A stretch of DNA of 64,000 bases from Glandiceps talaboti. Taxonomy: Eukaryota > Hemichordata > Enteropneusta > Spengelidae. The stretch spans positions 9,302,431 to 9,366,430 of the forward strand of contig NC_135555.1 of the NCBI RefSeq assembly GCF_964340395.1, written 5' to 3'. Each line of letters starts with the position of its first letter. The stretch's first letter is position 1. Position numbers and translations under genes: made by a program. Shown in pieces: positions 1 through 13,400 of the stretch. A model generated the notes under the pieces. That model had not been told where the DNA came from, did no database searches, and saw only the letters and a program-made list of their open reading frames with translations.

Positions 1-2630
1 ACAGTGCTAGCAGCTACTACACATGGTTTGATATGTTTCAGTTGATAGAATAAAATATTAAGTTTATTTCAATATGAAACACAAGTAAACACTGTCAAGT
101 TACACACCGTGCCCCTTTAACCCCGTAGTTTGGCTATCTGGTTTGAAAACCTCATTCACAAACCAGCATTTTGAATCAAATAGACACATCTCTGATCTAG
201 TGCCCCTTTCACTGTTTCCCTTTCATCAATTTTGTTTTAATTCTACAGCAAATAAAGTTCTTAGTCGTCCCTGAATTGTTCACTTCCAATAAATATACCA
301 CACATAATATTTTTACAAGTAAATAATTTGACAGTACTTGCTTTGACTAATTAAAACTCAAGGCCAACCAATATAATATTATGATTTCAACTAAAAGATT
401 CATTGTGGTCATTTTTACACCATGTTTCAATTGTGGTTTATTTGCGTTTTAGGAAGCAAGGCCATTTTTTGGTAATTTGCTTCCTGTCATGTAAGTATAT
501 AGCTTCCTTGTATCTACTTTTTTTATATATCACAAGCTTTATTGTCACAAAGCTGATGTGTGTAACTTTGAAAGGGAATTATTTTTTATGGAGGTTGTTT
601 TTATTTTATGGAGTTTTCACAAGTGGCTGTAAAATTGCTTCAGGAATGATTGTTTAGTACACTATAACCTATAAGGCATTATTCTTTCTCAGACTCTTAA
701 TTTTTAAAAATATTTTTGGGGTACAAAAGTTACTCAAGATAAGAGTATAATCAGGTTTCCCTATATTACACATTGTTAATTCCAATAATCTATGTGATAT
801 TCTCAGTACCTAATTGCAGACTCCTGCATACAATCATTTATTATATTAAAGAAGTACTTCTGCCTTGTCTAGCCTTAGGCCGGCTAACTCTATGCTCACA
901 TCGGGCTGGATTTAATACCTCAACAGCATGTGTTAGCAACTGGAAGGCTCAGAGCCTCCACTGGCCCAATATCAACACCAGGCTAGCTCAGTGCTGACAC
1001 TAGGCTAGCACTAAAAACTGGAAGGGTTACTGTCCAAACTGGCTAAACATCAACACCAGCCTAGCAAAGTGCTGATGAATGACACCTGGCTAGCAAAATG
1101 GATTGGTATATTTCTAAGCTGTACAGGAGATTTGGAAACTTAGCCTCATCATCAACAAGTAGTTGTTGACTGTCTGGGAAGGATGGCGTGCATAAACTAC
1201 TAAATCTACCTCATTCAAAAATCTATTAGCTTACAAATGATCCAAGAAAATGTGGAACTGTCTGAACTTTTGTGAAAGTTAACTAAAACATGACTTTCAA
1301 AATTTGTAAGGTATGTCTTGTCGTATGTATACTAAAATATTCATAGGTAATTCTGAGCTATTGTGGAAACGTGAGAAGTTTCTAAATGGCAAACTGACAC
1401 TAGTTTTTGGTTCATTACATTTTACATATGGGATGAATAATGTTGCCTCAACTTCTCAAAGCCTATTCTTGTTTATATTATACAGGAGTAGTCCTCTTTT
1501 AATCTGAACAGAGTCTCTTTTATCACGGAATTGTATACAATAGTGTGTGCCCTCTGTGCCAATGTAGAGTACCACTGACCCTAAGTATGTCTACAGTCAC
1601 ACCTGGTCATTGTATTTGTCTCTCCTGTACTGTGTTACAACATACCTCACACACAATGGCATTCTTTTATGTTGTATTTCAAAACCACTCTTTTAATGTT
1701 GTAGCAAGTACAGATACTATTATTAATGCAGCGTTCTTTCATGATCAATCAGGTTGCCCATGAGCCAAGTTCAGCTAGAATCAACCAAAAATAGGGCTAC
1801 ATGTATGTAGCCCCAAAGTCTGTATACAAATTACTGACAGTGATTTTGTTGATAAAGGTTTAGGAGCCTTGGTAACACAGGGAAAACCTGGTAAAAATGG
1901 CATAGATTTCAATACCATATGCCATATGTGTATTGTACAGGTGAACCATTGTAAAATACCTGGGCAACACAGGCAGATTTTAACTCTTCACTTATAGAAA
2001 ATTAACAGTGATAGTTGAGTGCAACCTAGTAAATACTAAAACCACCGAGATTGATATTCCAATAATGGACGCACAGACTCATGATGGATTTGATATTAAC
2101 TATCAGTCTTTTTAGCTTCTGTCCATACATCAAGAGGTCATATGACACTTATTGTTGAGTTTACTTCTGAATCACTGAATGTATTTCTTTTGAAACATGT
2201 AATCAAACGACAGTGCATTAATTGCAATTGTCATAACTGATCAAATTAGAACCAACTCCACTTTATCTGTTCATGTGACACATGGCACTGCAATTATCTT
2301 TTCAGGTGGGACTAACAAAGAATATGTCTACCTGTTGTATCAACAGGTGTATCACTTTTCATACACTCCTTGACATCAATAGCTTAGATTTATAGTTTGA
2401 CACACACGTAGACTTGGCAGCTGAATCACTGAACTGTTCAACAGATCAGTGGCACACAGATTGATGCATCGATTCATCAATGCTAACAAAGGGGAAATTG
2501 AATTGTATATATTAATCATTGACCAACTTCACCGAGACTGTCTGTTTTTGCCGACACTGACTATTACATTTATTTTTGTGGACTGTCAACAGATTACTGT
2601 TGCATGGGTCAGTTGATGAGTACATCTGTC
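1..2630. other. No gene seen; probable GPATCH1 intron
   Basis: AT-rich sequence with only short chance reading frames. Around 940-1095 there is a degenerate tandem repeat whose units share a 'caacaccag-ctagc-cagtgctga' pattern. Because GPATCH1 exon 12 ends in an open donor, this stretch is probably intron, unless a last exon lies hidden here. Confidence 0.4.
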
Positions 2631-2631
2631 C

Positions 2632-4690
2632 TCTATATCTTATGATTTTCTCTATATCTTATGATCTTCTCTCTATTTGACAATGTTCTCTACATCTTAT
2701 CTAGCCTGAAAGATCTAGTCATTGTTTCTGCTTATGTAATAAGCACAACAATGCCCGAATGACCTCTGTAATAATAAGCAGAGACATCAATATGATCACA
2801 TGAAAAAATGTATTGCCCACTGATGTCAAATACATGTAAAACAGCTCCTGATTTAATCTAAATATGTATGCATATTAAAATGACATCGTTGTTGAGCAAA
2901 TTACATAAGTGGAAACAAAGACTGCACTGTTAATCTTTCAGGCTATATCTTATGATGTGTGTATCTTATGATGTGCATATGCTCTCTCAGGGCTCGAAAT
3001 TCTTTTTTTTTCTTGGTAGCCCAGGTGGGCTACCATCATTTAAATTTGGTAGCCCGAGAGCAGTGATTGGTAGCCCATATGCATGCATTCCTAATTTAAT
3101 GGTGTTTGTGTATATATGTAACTATATGGTGTATTGAATTCGATGATTGATTGAATAACTTGAGAGGTCATGTTAACGCGTTATTTGTGTGTATTTCACA
3201 CCATATTTGACATTGGGGATGCACATTTTTGCACGTTCTCACTAAAACTTCAACTTTCTTTTGAGCTTTGCTACTACTACTAGATCGAATGCATTACATG
3301 AATTTACCATTCACCACTGCATGCTCTCAGGGGTTGCGTGAGCGTACAGTTTACACACGGAATGTTTTAGGCATCGTTCAAGAATAAACGAATCTGTAGA
3401 ACATACCAAGTTAACAGTTCTCATCAGCAGCATAAGATTTTATCAAACACCATTACAACTGTGTCTCTGTCAAGTTGAAAGTTCAAGCTGTCATTCATGT
3501 GATGGAATTTAGTTACTGCAGTGCTGTACTGAGAGTGTACTGTACATACTCCGACTCCGAGAAGAGCCCGGGCCGGAGAGCATATTTCGAGAGAGTGATT
3601 ACCATGGAAAATTGAAAGTACAGAAAGATAACATTAAATCGCTATACAGAATATTGTTGCATATAAATGTTTTGTTGTGATATTTTGGAAGTATAAGCTG
3701 TGTATACAATACGGAAGAATGACGTGTACAGTGTACATGTTTCGTGTACATTTGATATACATGTAGTGTGGATGCAAATTTGGAAAAGACGCACTGATTT
3801 TGACGCTAATTTTGGCGAGAACACGTCCCACAGGACTGCGACCTCGGAGGCCCCCGGCCCGGGAAGGTGTCAGAGTCAGGCTGTCACAGTTTCATTCAAA
3901 ACTTAGTAGCCCAATTGGGCTACCACTCACATAATTTGGTAGCCCAGAGACAAACATTGGTAGTCTGTGGACGCGGGACTACCGCGAATTTCGAGCCCTG
4001 TCTCTATATCGTATGACATTCTCTATATCATATGTTCTTTGTATCTTATGGTGTGCATATGCTCTCTATATCGTACGACATTCTCTATATCATATGATGT
4101 TCTCTGTATCTTATGATGTGCATATGCTCTCTATATCGTATGATATTCTCTACATCATATGATGTTTTCTGTATCTTATGATGTGCATATGCTCTCTATA
4201 TCGTATGACATTCTCTATATCATATGATGTTCTCTGTATCTTATGGTGTGCATATGCTCTCTATATCGTACGACATTCTCTATATCATATGATGTTTTCT
4301 GTATCTTATGGTGTGCATATGCTCTCTATATCGTATGACATTCTCTATATCATATGATGTTCTCTGTATCTTATGGTGTGCATATGCTCTCTATATCGTA
4401 CGACATTCTCTATATCATATGATGTTTTCTGTATCTTATGGTGTGCATATGCTCTCTATATCGTACGACATTCTCTATATCATATGATGTTCTCTGTATC
4501 TTATGGTGTGCATATGCTCTCTATATCGTATGACATTCTCTATATCATATGATGTTCTCTGTATCTTATGATGTGCATATATGCTCTCTATATCGTATGA
4601 CATTCTCTATATCTTATGATGTTCTCTGTATCTTATGATGTGCATATGCTCTCTATATCGTACAATATTCTCTATATCGTATGACGCGCT
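2632..4690. repeat. 65-bp minisatellite, interrupted by a transposable element
   Basis: From 4001 to about 4690 a unit of 65 bp built from 'ctctatatcgtatgacatt', 'ctctatatcatatgatgtt' and 'ctctgtatcttatgg' recurs about ten times. The repeat anchor 'gtgcatatg' falls at 4053, 4118, 4183 and 4248, so the period is exact. Shorter relics of the same motif sit at 2632-2700 and 2942-2987, left of the element at 2988-4000. The element therefore landed inside the array. Confidence 0.9.
2988..4000. mobile_element. Non-autonomous TIR element, CAGGGCTCGAAATT termini (hAT-like)
   Basis: The ends are perfect 14-bp inverted repeats: CAGGGCTCGAAATT at 2988 and AATTTCGAGCCCTG ending at 4000. Just inside both ends are imperfect ggtagccc/gggctacc palindromes. 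A GC-rich inverted pair lies near 3548-3582 and 3838-3885. No transposase is visible. The flanks share 'tctct' (2983-2987 and 4001-4005), but the target is itself repetitive, so the duplication length is uncertain. CAGGG termini suggest the hAT superfamily. A shorter relative is at 59218-59495. Confidence 0.8.
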
Positions 4691-6914
4691 CTCTATTTTT
4701 ATATATATTTCTCTATCAAGGATCAAATTTTGTCATTAATAGCACACTTTTTGTTGACTTTCTGTTGACTTCCTACTTGGATTCAACTGGAAAACGAACA
4801 AGACTTGAGTGTAAACATATGAAATTAAAAAGAGTAATTTTATATCATTTTAAACAAATTATACAAGGATGGAATACATTAGTGAACACAACAAGCAATA
4901 CAAACAGCAAAGACATATCTAAGTATGGTTACAAGTTATATATCAATGCAGAAAAATTTGTTTACTTTTACTGGATATTGGGCTATGATTAGACCCCCTA
5001 GCAACCCTTTATAAAAACTGATCTAGTTTATACTCTGATATCTAGGGGTCTGCATGACTACAAAGCCCCCCCCCCCCTCTCCATTTTGTAGACACCAGAG
5101 GGCACACTGTTTTTCTGTGACTTAGATTTGCTGAAGTAGTATGGGATTCTTCTATTAGTCTGTCTAAATCAGTTTCCAATGAGCTACTGCATTTAGTATG
5201 ATTTGTATCACTGGTGAAATGTCACACATGTGTGTGAATTTATTGTGAAACCCTGTCAGATAATCCATGCGTGTGAATTTATTGCAAGCTTACTGAAATA
5301 ATCAAACTTGTAAGAAATTGAGACTTGTGCCAGTTCAGGTGCACAACACAAGTCTTTGAATGTAAGAATTTATGGGCTTGAGGTGGGGGTCAGGGGAAAA
5401 AACTGCCAAAGAAAATTCTGTTGATAAATGAAATAGAGCGTGAAATATGTTGGTTTGAATATGATTGAAAGATGACAAAAAAGTATTATGCTCAACACAG
5501 TAGATAAATTTTTGAACTCTGAGGAACACAACATGGCTTTGTTGTAAAGAAAAACTGGTTTATAATATGAGTATAAGTTAGAGAGCAGAACTGATCTAGT
5601 TGGTTATGATCTTGATGATGCTTTATACACTCAAAAATATAAATATACGGCGACATGTGATATACAGGTGTTGCAAAGAGGGTCAAAGTTTTCTGACCAT
5701 GCAATGGCCGTCACTACTGACATGCCTTGCCTTTATATAGACTTCTTTTCAGAGACTACCTTTGTACCATTTTAATTTGGAGTATCTCTATGAAAAGTGC
5801 CACATTGAAGTCTTTCAAATGTTTGATGTGTCCATGTTGGTATAATAGCAAACTGATAAAGCTTGAGCCAAGTTTGGTTAGCTCAATAATTTTTCTTAAA
5901 AACGAAAACAGGGAAAAAGTCACCAGTAAAAATGGTGACGATTACATATCCTTGTAAAATACCTTAAATACTACTTGGTTGTCTACCCTGGCATTTGCAC
6001 TTTTCAAAGATAGAGCTGACTTTGTGACCTTTAACCTGGACAAGTCCCAAAGCTAGGGTAGTGGGTCCATGACATATGAGTCATCATCTATCTATCACAA
6101 GTTAATGTGACAAATGGACACTTCTACACAAATCTCCAACAATGGTGGTTCCTTGGGTTGAATTCTTTGCTTGCAAAGTATGTGGCCTGAAGACATCTTT
6201 CAGATGATATTAAGCCTACAAAGGCAATGCTATTCTAGTGCTCATTGGAGGGTATCAAAATCTTTCTGGTAATAGCTTACAGCAGTTGCCATGGTAATAT
6301 AGGAGATTATCTCTATTAATGTTTATGGAAAAGTATACTGTAAAAAGTTTACTCTTGAAAGGATTAGACTGTGTTTATGACACTGAGGCTGTCGCATACT
6401 GTCGTTACAGTTTCAACTTTGACAGAATTTGTACGTGCAGAAACTGTGAAAATTGAAGAGATCACGACCTGATCTCAGTCATGCTTGAAACTATAGAAAT
6501 ATCCAATACTGTATCAGGATGAAATATTTGTGTACACTGTCACATGTACTTTAGGAGAGACAAGGAAAGTAGGGTAAAAACAAGTCCCCTGGGACGAGGT
6601 CTGTGTGATCTTCAAAACAGATTGGTACAGTGATATTGAAAGTGTGTGCATGCACTTTTTTTTAACATGTGCATCACTACATTAATATGGTAGAGGTACT
6701 GTAGTGCAAACTAGTAGAGATGACAAAATACATATACAGTAACAACATAGCCTAAGGTGAAGATCCAATACTTTCAAATGTAGCTTGACCTGACAATATG
6801 TGTTTTTATGCTCTACTTCAACTCATTACCACTACATACTACTGCATTGTGAATACAGCAAAGGATGCAATCAACTCTCTGCATGCTACACTTCTCTTAT
6901 GTACTATTATCTGG

Positions 6915-7640
6915 AAATACACACAACACAAAGAAACATGGTATCAATTTCACCACAGTCAATTATCAGAATACAATTGAGAGTCCACTTACATCAGTAA
7001 TAGAAAAGAGGCATAGACCACACTACATGTAGGTATGTCAGCAGTGTAGGACACCACCTCTAGAGGGCACCCTTACCTGCTTGAAATACATACCATACAA
7101 TGTAACATGTATCAATTTCACCACAACCAACTATCAGTATACCATTGAGAGTCCACTTAGATCAGTAATTGAAAATAAAGGCATAGACTGCACTACGTAC
7201 ATCAGCAGTGTATAAAACACCACCCCATGAGAGCATCCTTACCTACAGTGTGCCCTCTCATGATAGCCAAATTTTGTCAAACTGGGATTTCTTGTGAGTC
7301 ACCACATAGTAAGAGATAGGGGAACATCAAATATTGGTGCGTCACTAGAAATCGTGTGTCAGTGGCATGCCAAATTGGCTGAGAGGGCTCACTGCTTACC
7401 TACTAGAAATACACACAATGAACTATGGTATCCATAACTGTTGCTGCATATTGAATATATAGAATTATGTTTGCATGTGAAATAAATGTATAGACCACAA
7501 TATGTATGTCTCACTCAGCAGATTACAACACTGCCTCATGAGGGTGTCCTTACCTACATTTGTACTACTTCTAGAAATGCACACAATACACTGAACTATG
7601 GTATCTATTTCATCAAAGCAAACTGTTTCAGCATAGTTGA
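6915..7640. repeat. Diverged tandem repeat, period about 165-190 bp
   Basis: Blocks starting 'aacatg-tatcaatttcacca' and containing 'attgagagtccactta', 'atcagtaat', 'aggcatagac' and 'ccttacct' recur at about 6937 and 7105. A weaker third set lies at 7410-7640. A 149-bp MITE has been inserted between the second and third sets. Confidence 0.65.
7246..7394. mobile_element. Short hAT-like MITE, copy 1 (149 bp)
   Basis: It begins CAGTGTGCCCTCTCATGATA and ends with the inverse GAGAGGGCTCACTG. It is flanked on both sides by the identical 8-bp CTTACCTA (7238-7245 and 7395-7402), a perfect target-site duplication. The internal sequence matches the copy at 23846-24015 along its length (for example 'gtcaccacatagtaagagat'). 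There is no coding capacity. An 8-bp duplication plus CAGTG ends is the hAT hallmark. Confidence 0.92.
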
Positions 7641-8112
7641 CTATCAGTCCACACTGATTATGGATAAACATGCAAATCAAAGGTGCCTCATATCAACAGT
7701 AACTCATACTGACAATCTAACTGACAGTGTCCCATGGGAATGTTTTTATCTATTCATACACCACACATAAATTACACCAATGCCAACCATTGACATTCAA
7801 CTTAGATCATGAATAGAACTAAAGGAACAATTTCCTTTGACTATTCAATGCAATCTAAAGAAGCAATGCTCTTTGACACTTGTTGTCTTGAACAGACCAT
7901 TGAATGTATTGATATCCAAGGACAGAAAAGACAATGTTCAAGGGGATGCAAGGTAAACACTCTCACATTCTGATTGGTCAACGGGCCTGCAGTGTTTTTC
8001 AAGTAACCAGTCTTTTTTTTTACCTTGTGTATTCCATGATTGGAAGTGGCACCATGTCAACAAAGTTCAAAAGGTACTAGGTTAGACCTTTTACAAAAGT
8101 GGAAACAGAGCT

Positions 8113-8434
8113 TTCAGCTAACTAAGAATAGACACAAACTAAAACTATGGTTGCTACATGTTGATATAAGCTTCACTGAATGAATTTTGGTTTAATCATA
8201 CTCACAGCAGGGTGGCATTTCTCATGACTTACATGATCTTATAGTGTAGATTTAGGGACTCCCAGTGTATACACTATCGTGATTACACGGTGATTACATC
8301 TGTACAACAAACTGGTCACTACTATCATTTAATATTGTTATCTGCCACATTGAACAATACTTTAGATGGTGTCTATCATAGTAAGCTGAAAGTCTGGTTT
8401 CAATGGTAGTATATACTAGATTGTAATATTTTGA
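8113..8434. repeat. Dispersed repeat family A, copy 1
   Basis: About 320 bp that aligns in the same orientation with 41256-41573. Shared blocks include 'actaagaatagacaca', 'ctaaaactatggttgc', 'acatgttgata', 'tgattacacggtgatta' and 'gtaatatttt'. It ends a few bases before the GPATCH1 exon 12 donor. I do not recognise the family. Confidence 0.75.
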
Positions 8435-8441
8435 TACTCAC

Positions 8442-8569
8442 CCTGGATATGGATCAGGTACATTAAATCTCTTACATAGTAATCTGTCTGGATGCCAGTC
8501 AAATACGTCTCTGGTAAGCTTTCCAAACATCTTCATTTGAGCTGCCTTCATCTGATCATTTTTATCTCC
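8442..8569 (-). CDS. GPATCH1: GPATCH1 exon 12 (last exon in window)
   Basis: Residues 528-569: [20 protein letters not shown], then [12 protein letters not shown]. Human has [20 protein letters not shown]. The donor GTGAGT leaves phase 2 open. The human continuation (KRDKYSVFNFL and the Lys/Ser-rich tail) is not found in 1-8441. Confidence 0.92.
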
Positions 8570-10414
8570 CTAGAGATGAGAAAGAGTAGATCTTTTCCTG
8601 TGATATGGCATATTTCGGTTATCATAAAGACAAAAGATTTCATAGTTTGACCACTAGGAGTGCTGTTTACAGGTAGCTATTGGATCAAAAGTGAAGGCAA
8701 TGAAAATGAAGGCTTTGAAAAAAAAATCAGTACTTCACAGGATTTCATGGCAAAAGTTTGTTGTATTCTCAATCAGTGAAAACATTCTGTTAACTTTGTT
8801 TTAGACCACATATTTTAGGACTTCACATGGAGTTGATTTATCCCCATGTTTTTGACTGCTTCACAACTCACGTCATGTTTTTTTTAAAAACTATATCTTG
8901 TTGACTGTTTCATGTACTACCATGTCATTTCAACCCTCATTTATTTTTCCTTACATGGAGCCGCCACCCTCTTCTGATACCTCTTTTGAAAATAATTACA
9001 AGATTGGTAACTGAAATTTGGTGAATGGCACAAATGCTCGGCACATATGTCCATAGTTGTGATGTCAAACGACCAGGGTATAAATCCCATATTTTTTGTG
9101 AGAACAAGTTCAACTTAACTTGTGTGTGGTATAACAGTCTATGCTAAAGAGATATGGGAAAAGCTCAGTTTCTTAACTTACCCCTTCTTGTTCTGGTACT
9201 GTAACCATCTCTGTATCATCACTGTATTTGGCACTAGTAAATCTAGCTGCTATCATACTACTTAGTGGTTTATACAGGCTAGCAGCACGTGCAAACTCTT
9301 CCTTTTCATGTTCCCTCTCCCATTCCGTCATACTGCCAGATGGTATACTATCAGATTCTGGAAATACATATCACTTTCAATGTTTTACTTTCTTACATTC
9401 CATGCATGCTTGCAGTGGTGTCTGAGGCATCGGTGATCTTTCTAAAGGTTGCTTGTTTGGAAAGGAGGATTTTTGCTAATAGACCAAAGGTGTGAATATA
9501 GTTTTATGGAAGAAAGATGCAAAGCAAGACCTTTATCATGCTATTATTGGTTTTGTTAACATATACATATACTGTGGAAGTCAACTTGTTCATGTACAAT
9601 CAAAATGATAGCAACTACCACCACATAGTTGATGTCTTCAAATGTCAGTCAATTCTACTGATTTCGATGACCAAGTACATCTTTCCTGCTCTCACTGCCA
9701 AGATCATCAAGTGAGTGAAATATTTTCAACAGACACTAAACTTACCTTTTCTACCTGATTTTCTCCTTTCTAAATATTCTTCATATCTCTTCTGCTTTGC
9801 AGGGTCTTTGGCAAATGGTTTGAAGTCACCTACACTACCAGAGAATAAAGGTGTATTTGATGCAGGGGTGGTGGTGACTGTACTTGTTGCTGTGGGTTGG
9901 GATGTTGGTGTGTCACTAAATTTACTAGATGTCAATCTATTTTGAGCTGTCTTCATTTTCTCCTTGTCTTCCTTGGACATCATATCAAACACTGATGATG
10001 GTCCTACAATGGCAAAATTATCAGAGATAACATTGGATTCCTTTCTCTTACATAATACATAACATTTTCTTGATGGCCAGCCTCACCTGTAAACTAAGGA
10101 AAGACCATAAGTGGCTTGTGACATGGCTATTGTTCCAGGCTATAACAACTTAATCAAAAAGTGCAATCCATATCAAAGATGAGAAAATAGTATAACGACT
10201 TTAGAGAAATTATACTTGATAATACTATAATATACAGAAGTATATTTGAATTTAAATAACAGACTTTCAGCAAATATGCATGATATGAGCTTGGGATAAT
10301 ATATGTGACATGATATGGCGGATCCCAATGTCTATGATGTGCATGCGTTAAATTAATATCAACATATCACAGAATGTTTTCAATGTTGAAGACATACAAA
10401 TTATCATTTTATTG

Positions 10415-10495
<81 letters not shown>

Positions 10496-13400
10496 AATCA
10501 TTATGCAAACAATTAGCCACCATCCTTGCAATCTATTAACTTGAGGTGAACATTCAACACTGAACCCAGAAATGATCAACTTTCATAATAATCAGATTCC
10601 TGGCTAAATGTAATTCCCCAATAATTAATCACGATCATTTACAAGACCTCACTGGTGGAATAATATGTAAAAGACTTCACGACTTGCACATTCAAACAGT
10701 AAGAAGTTTGACAAACTACAGTCAAATACTTGAATTATTTGTACAGAATTGTCCCACCTGGCAACTGGGCTTCTCCAAGAATGGAACCTCTCTGGGCGGC
10801 ACTGAGTGAAAATCGACCTGTTGATATTGTACTCTGACTGGGAGGTTGTTGGGTCACATCAAAATTGTGAAAAGGTTTGAAGTTTGGTGGCAAGGGAGGA
10901 GCTGAAAAGACCTTTGAAGATACAAGAAAATATCATTTTTAGCTTGACAAAGTAAAAGTATATAGTTGAACTAAGTTTTTCATAAATTTGATTATGTCGG
11001 ATTTCATGTAGACCATTCTATCCATGTACACATAGCTTTACAACTGAATAAACTGATGTTGTTCACAAAATGAAGTTTTCTATTTTATTGTTACTATACA
11101 AGGACAACTTTTTACTACAAAAAGTGATTTACCTGATGAGTGAGTGAGTGAGAGAGTGAGTGAGAGAGTGAGTGAGTGAGTGAGTGAGAGAGTGAGTATG
11201 GGTGTGTGTGTGTGTGTGTGTGTGTGTGAGTGAGCAGGGGTGGTGGTTGAGTGAGTGAGTGAGTGAGTGAGTGACTGAGCGAGTGAGTGAGTGAGTGAGC
11301 AAGTGAGACACTTGATGAAAGGGTGAGTGAGCCAGTGAGAGTGAGTAAGTGATTTAGCCAGTGAATGACAGTGAGAGTGAGAGTGAGCGAGTGAGTGAGT
11401 GAGTGAGTGAGTGAGAGAGTGCAAGCCAGGAATGAGAGTGAATGAACAAGTAAATATTGGTACATCAATGGTTGACTCAATGAATGAATGAATGAATAAA
11501 TTTGCTATCCTAAAATTACAGAAATTCTAATAATGCAGACTTTGAAATTTTGACAAAAAACTGGTTCTGTGGATCATTTCATAAATCACAAGTATTTAGT
11601 GCAGTTATGCCGAGTGAATGATAGAGAGAGAGAGCAAAAGCCTAAACAAGACTACCAGTATACCTATTGGGGTACTTAAAAATGAGCAAATTGACTGTTT
11701 TTACCTTATTTGCTGGTTTTGGTTTGTCTGAGAGTTGAAATCCTTCTAACACAGTACCAAGATATCTAGTATCATCTTGACCAGACCCTAGAACAAAGCA
11801 CCGTACTGCTGGTTTAATAATTATAATATGCCTAATTCTGGGTTGATGGGGGCACAATCATGATTCAAATTTGCCCAAGGATTTTAGCCATTCAGGAACA
11901 AAATAGCAGAGATGATTGAGCCTTGGACCAACAACAAACAGCGTTTCTTTGTGATGCAATGTTCAACATCCTAATCACTTTTCCTGTGGACAAGGCTTTA
12001 TTTTATTTCTAACACATGTTTTTATACCTTTCTTTTGTTTTGGTGCTGTCCATCCAAAGTTCTTAGTTGGATCTTTCCCTCCCAATGCAATGTCATAGTT
12101 AGACATATTATCTTGTGCATAGATATCATCATCATCATCTTCAAAAGCACCAACACCAAATGCCTGGAATGTTAAACAAAACTCAAACTAATATATCATA
12201 TGTTTTTCTCATGAATATATGAAAAATCTCAAGATTCCGGACAGGTACAAATATTCAATGCCAACTGGACTACCCTTTATGTGGAGAGATTTAAATATTA
12301 CTTTTTCAGCTGAGACATTCAATTGCTTGCCATCAAAAACAGTCACAATCAGGGATGTAGGTAATTGTAAAAGTAGCAGGTAAAGTGAAAACAGTAGGTG
12401 GTCATACGTACATGGGAAAACTAGGAATTTGCCCAACAATGGATATATAGTGGTTGAAATTTTAAACCCAAATTCCCCAAAATTATGGCGTAGCAAGTTG
12501 TTGGTAAGTTACTATACTGGCCCTTATCTACATACCTGACAATCACTTCATATTTTAAACCACAAGATTGATATTTAAACATTGGACAATGAAGGATGGG
12601 TACAATTGTCAATTTACAGTGTGATATTTATATTTATAGTCAAGTTTGAGAAGTGCTTTTTTGGGGGGGCAAATATTTTACTGCCATAACTTTGATCTAT
12701 CTACTTTTTTATTTTGTTTTTAACTTTCTAGACTATAATTACATCTTACATTCAGATAGTCCGTAAGATTCGACGTGTTGTGCCACACCTATCAGCCAGC
12801 ATCCAGACAAGACTAATATGGGCTGAACAACATGTAATATGTCACAGTCTAACATTCAGATAGCCATTATTTAGATATATTACTTACCCTTCCTGAGATG
12901 CCTTTTCTACTGGTTTTACCAGCTGGGTCAAACAGGGTGAAAGGTTGTTCATCTCTACCTCCCTGTAATATAGCAGTTCTTGGATCAATTCCCTGATATC
13001 CAATACCATGCACATCATCCTTGGGTTTAAACAGGAAGTTTTCCACGTCTTTAGGAGCAAAATAATGCCCTATGGCATAAACATCATCATCTGATGAATT
13101 GTCCTCACAAACAGGTCTAGCAGCACAACCATATATCTTGGTTCCTATTTAGAAAGGTTTACAAACAGAGCATATGAAGATAACAATAGGAATTGTTTAA
13201 TTTCTTTCTACTTGTATTTGTCTTTAAGAAGATAGGTGATCAATTTGGAGACACTTAGATATCACACAAATATCTCTTCTTTGAAACAAAATAGTTATGT
13301 ATCAGTTGTTTTGTGTGAGATGTTCCATGCTTATTTTTGACTGAATGTTAAACCATAGATAGCAACAAACTTCTTGCAATCCTTGAAGGTTACACCTACA

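Larger units (their letters stand above)
4691..8112. other. No gene seen; intronic or intergenic sequence
   Basis: No conserved reading frame is seen. It holds a 12-base C tract at 5066-5077, a solo 'agagggcacactg' end at about 5096-5109 resembling the MITE terminus described at 7246, a diverged tandem repeat at about 6915-7640 with the MITE inside it, and otherwise AT-rich sequence. Confidence 0.4.

Noticed and set aside
4001-4690. Regular repeats resembling a CRISPR array
   Set aside because: There are no unique spacers: the whole 65-bp unit repeats. The host is an animal with introns, so this is a minisatellite.
4681-4992. 103-codon plus-strand frame
   Set aside because: AT-rich and unconserved by eye, beginning in the minisatellite edge, with no splice or start context.
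11080-11480. Three His-Ser-Leu-Thr-rich frames of 60-121 codons
   Set aside because: They come from the GTGA tetranucleotide repeat; no non-repeat coding flank is present.
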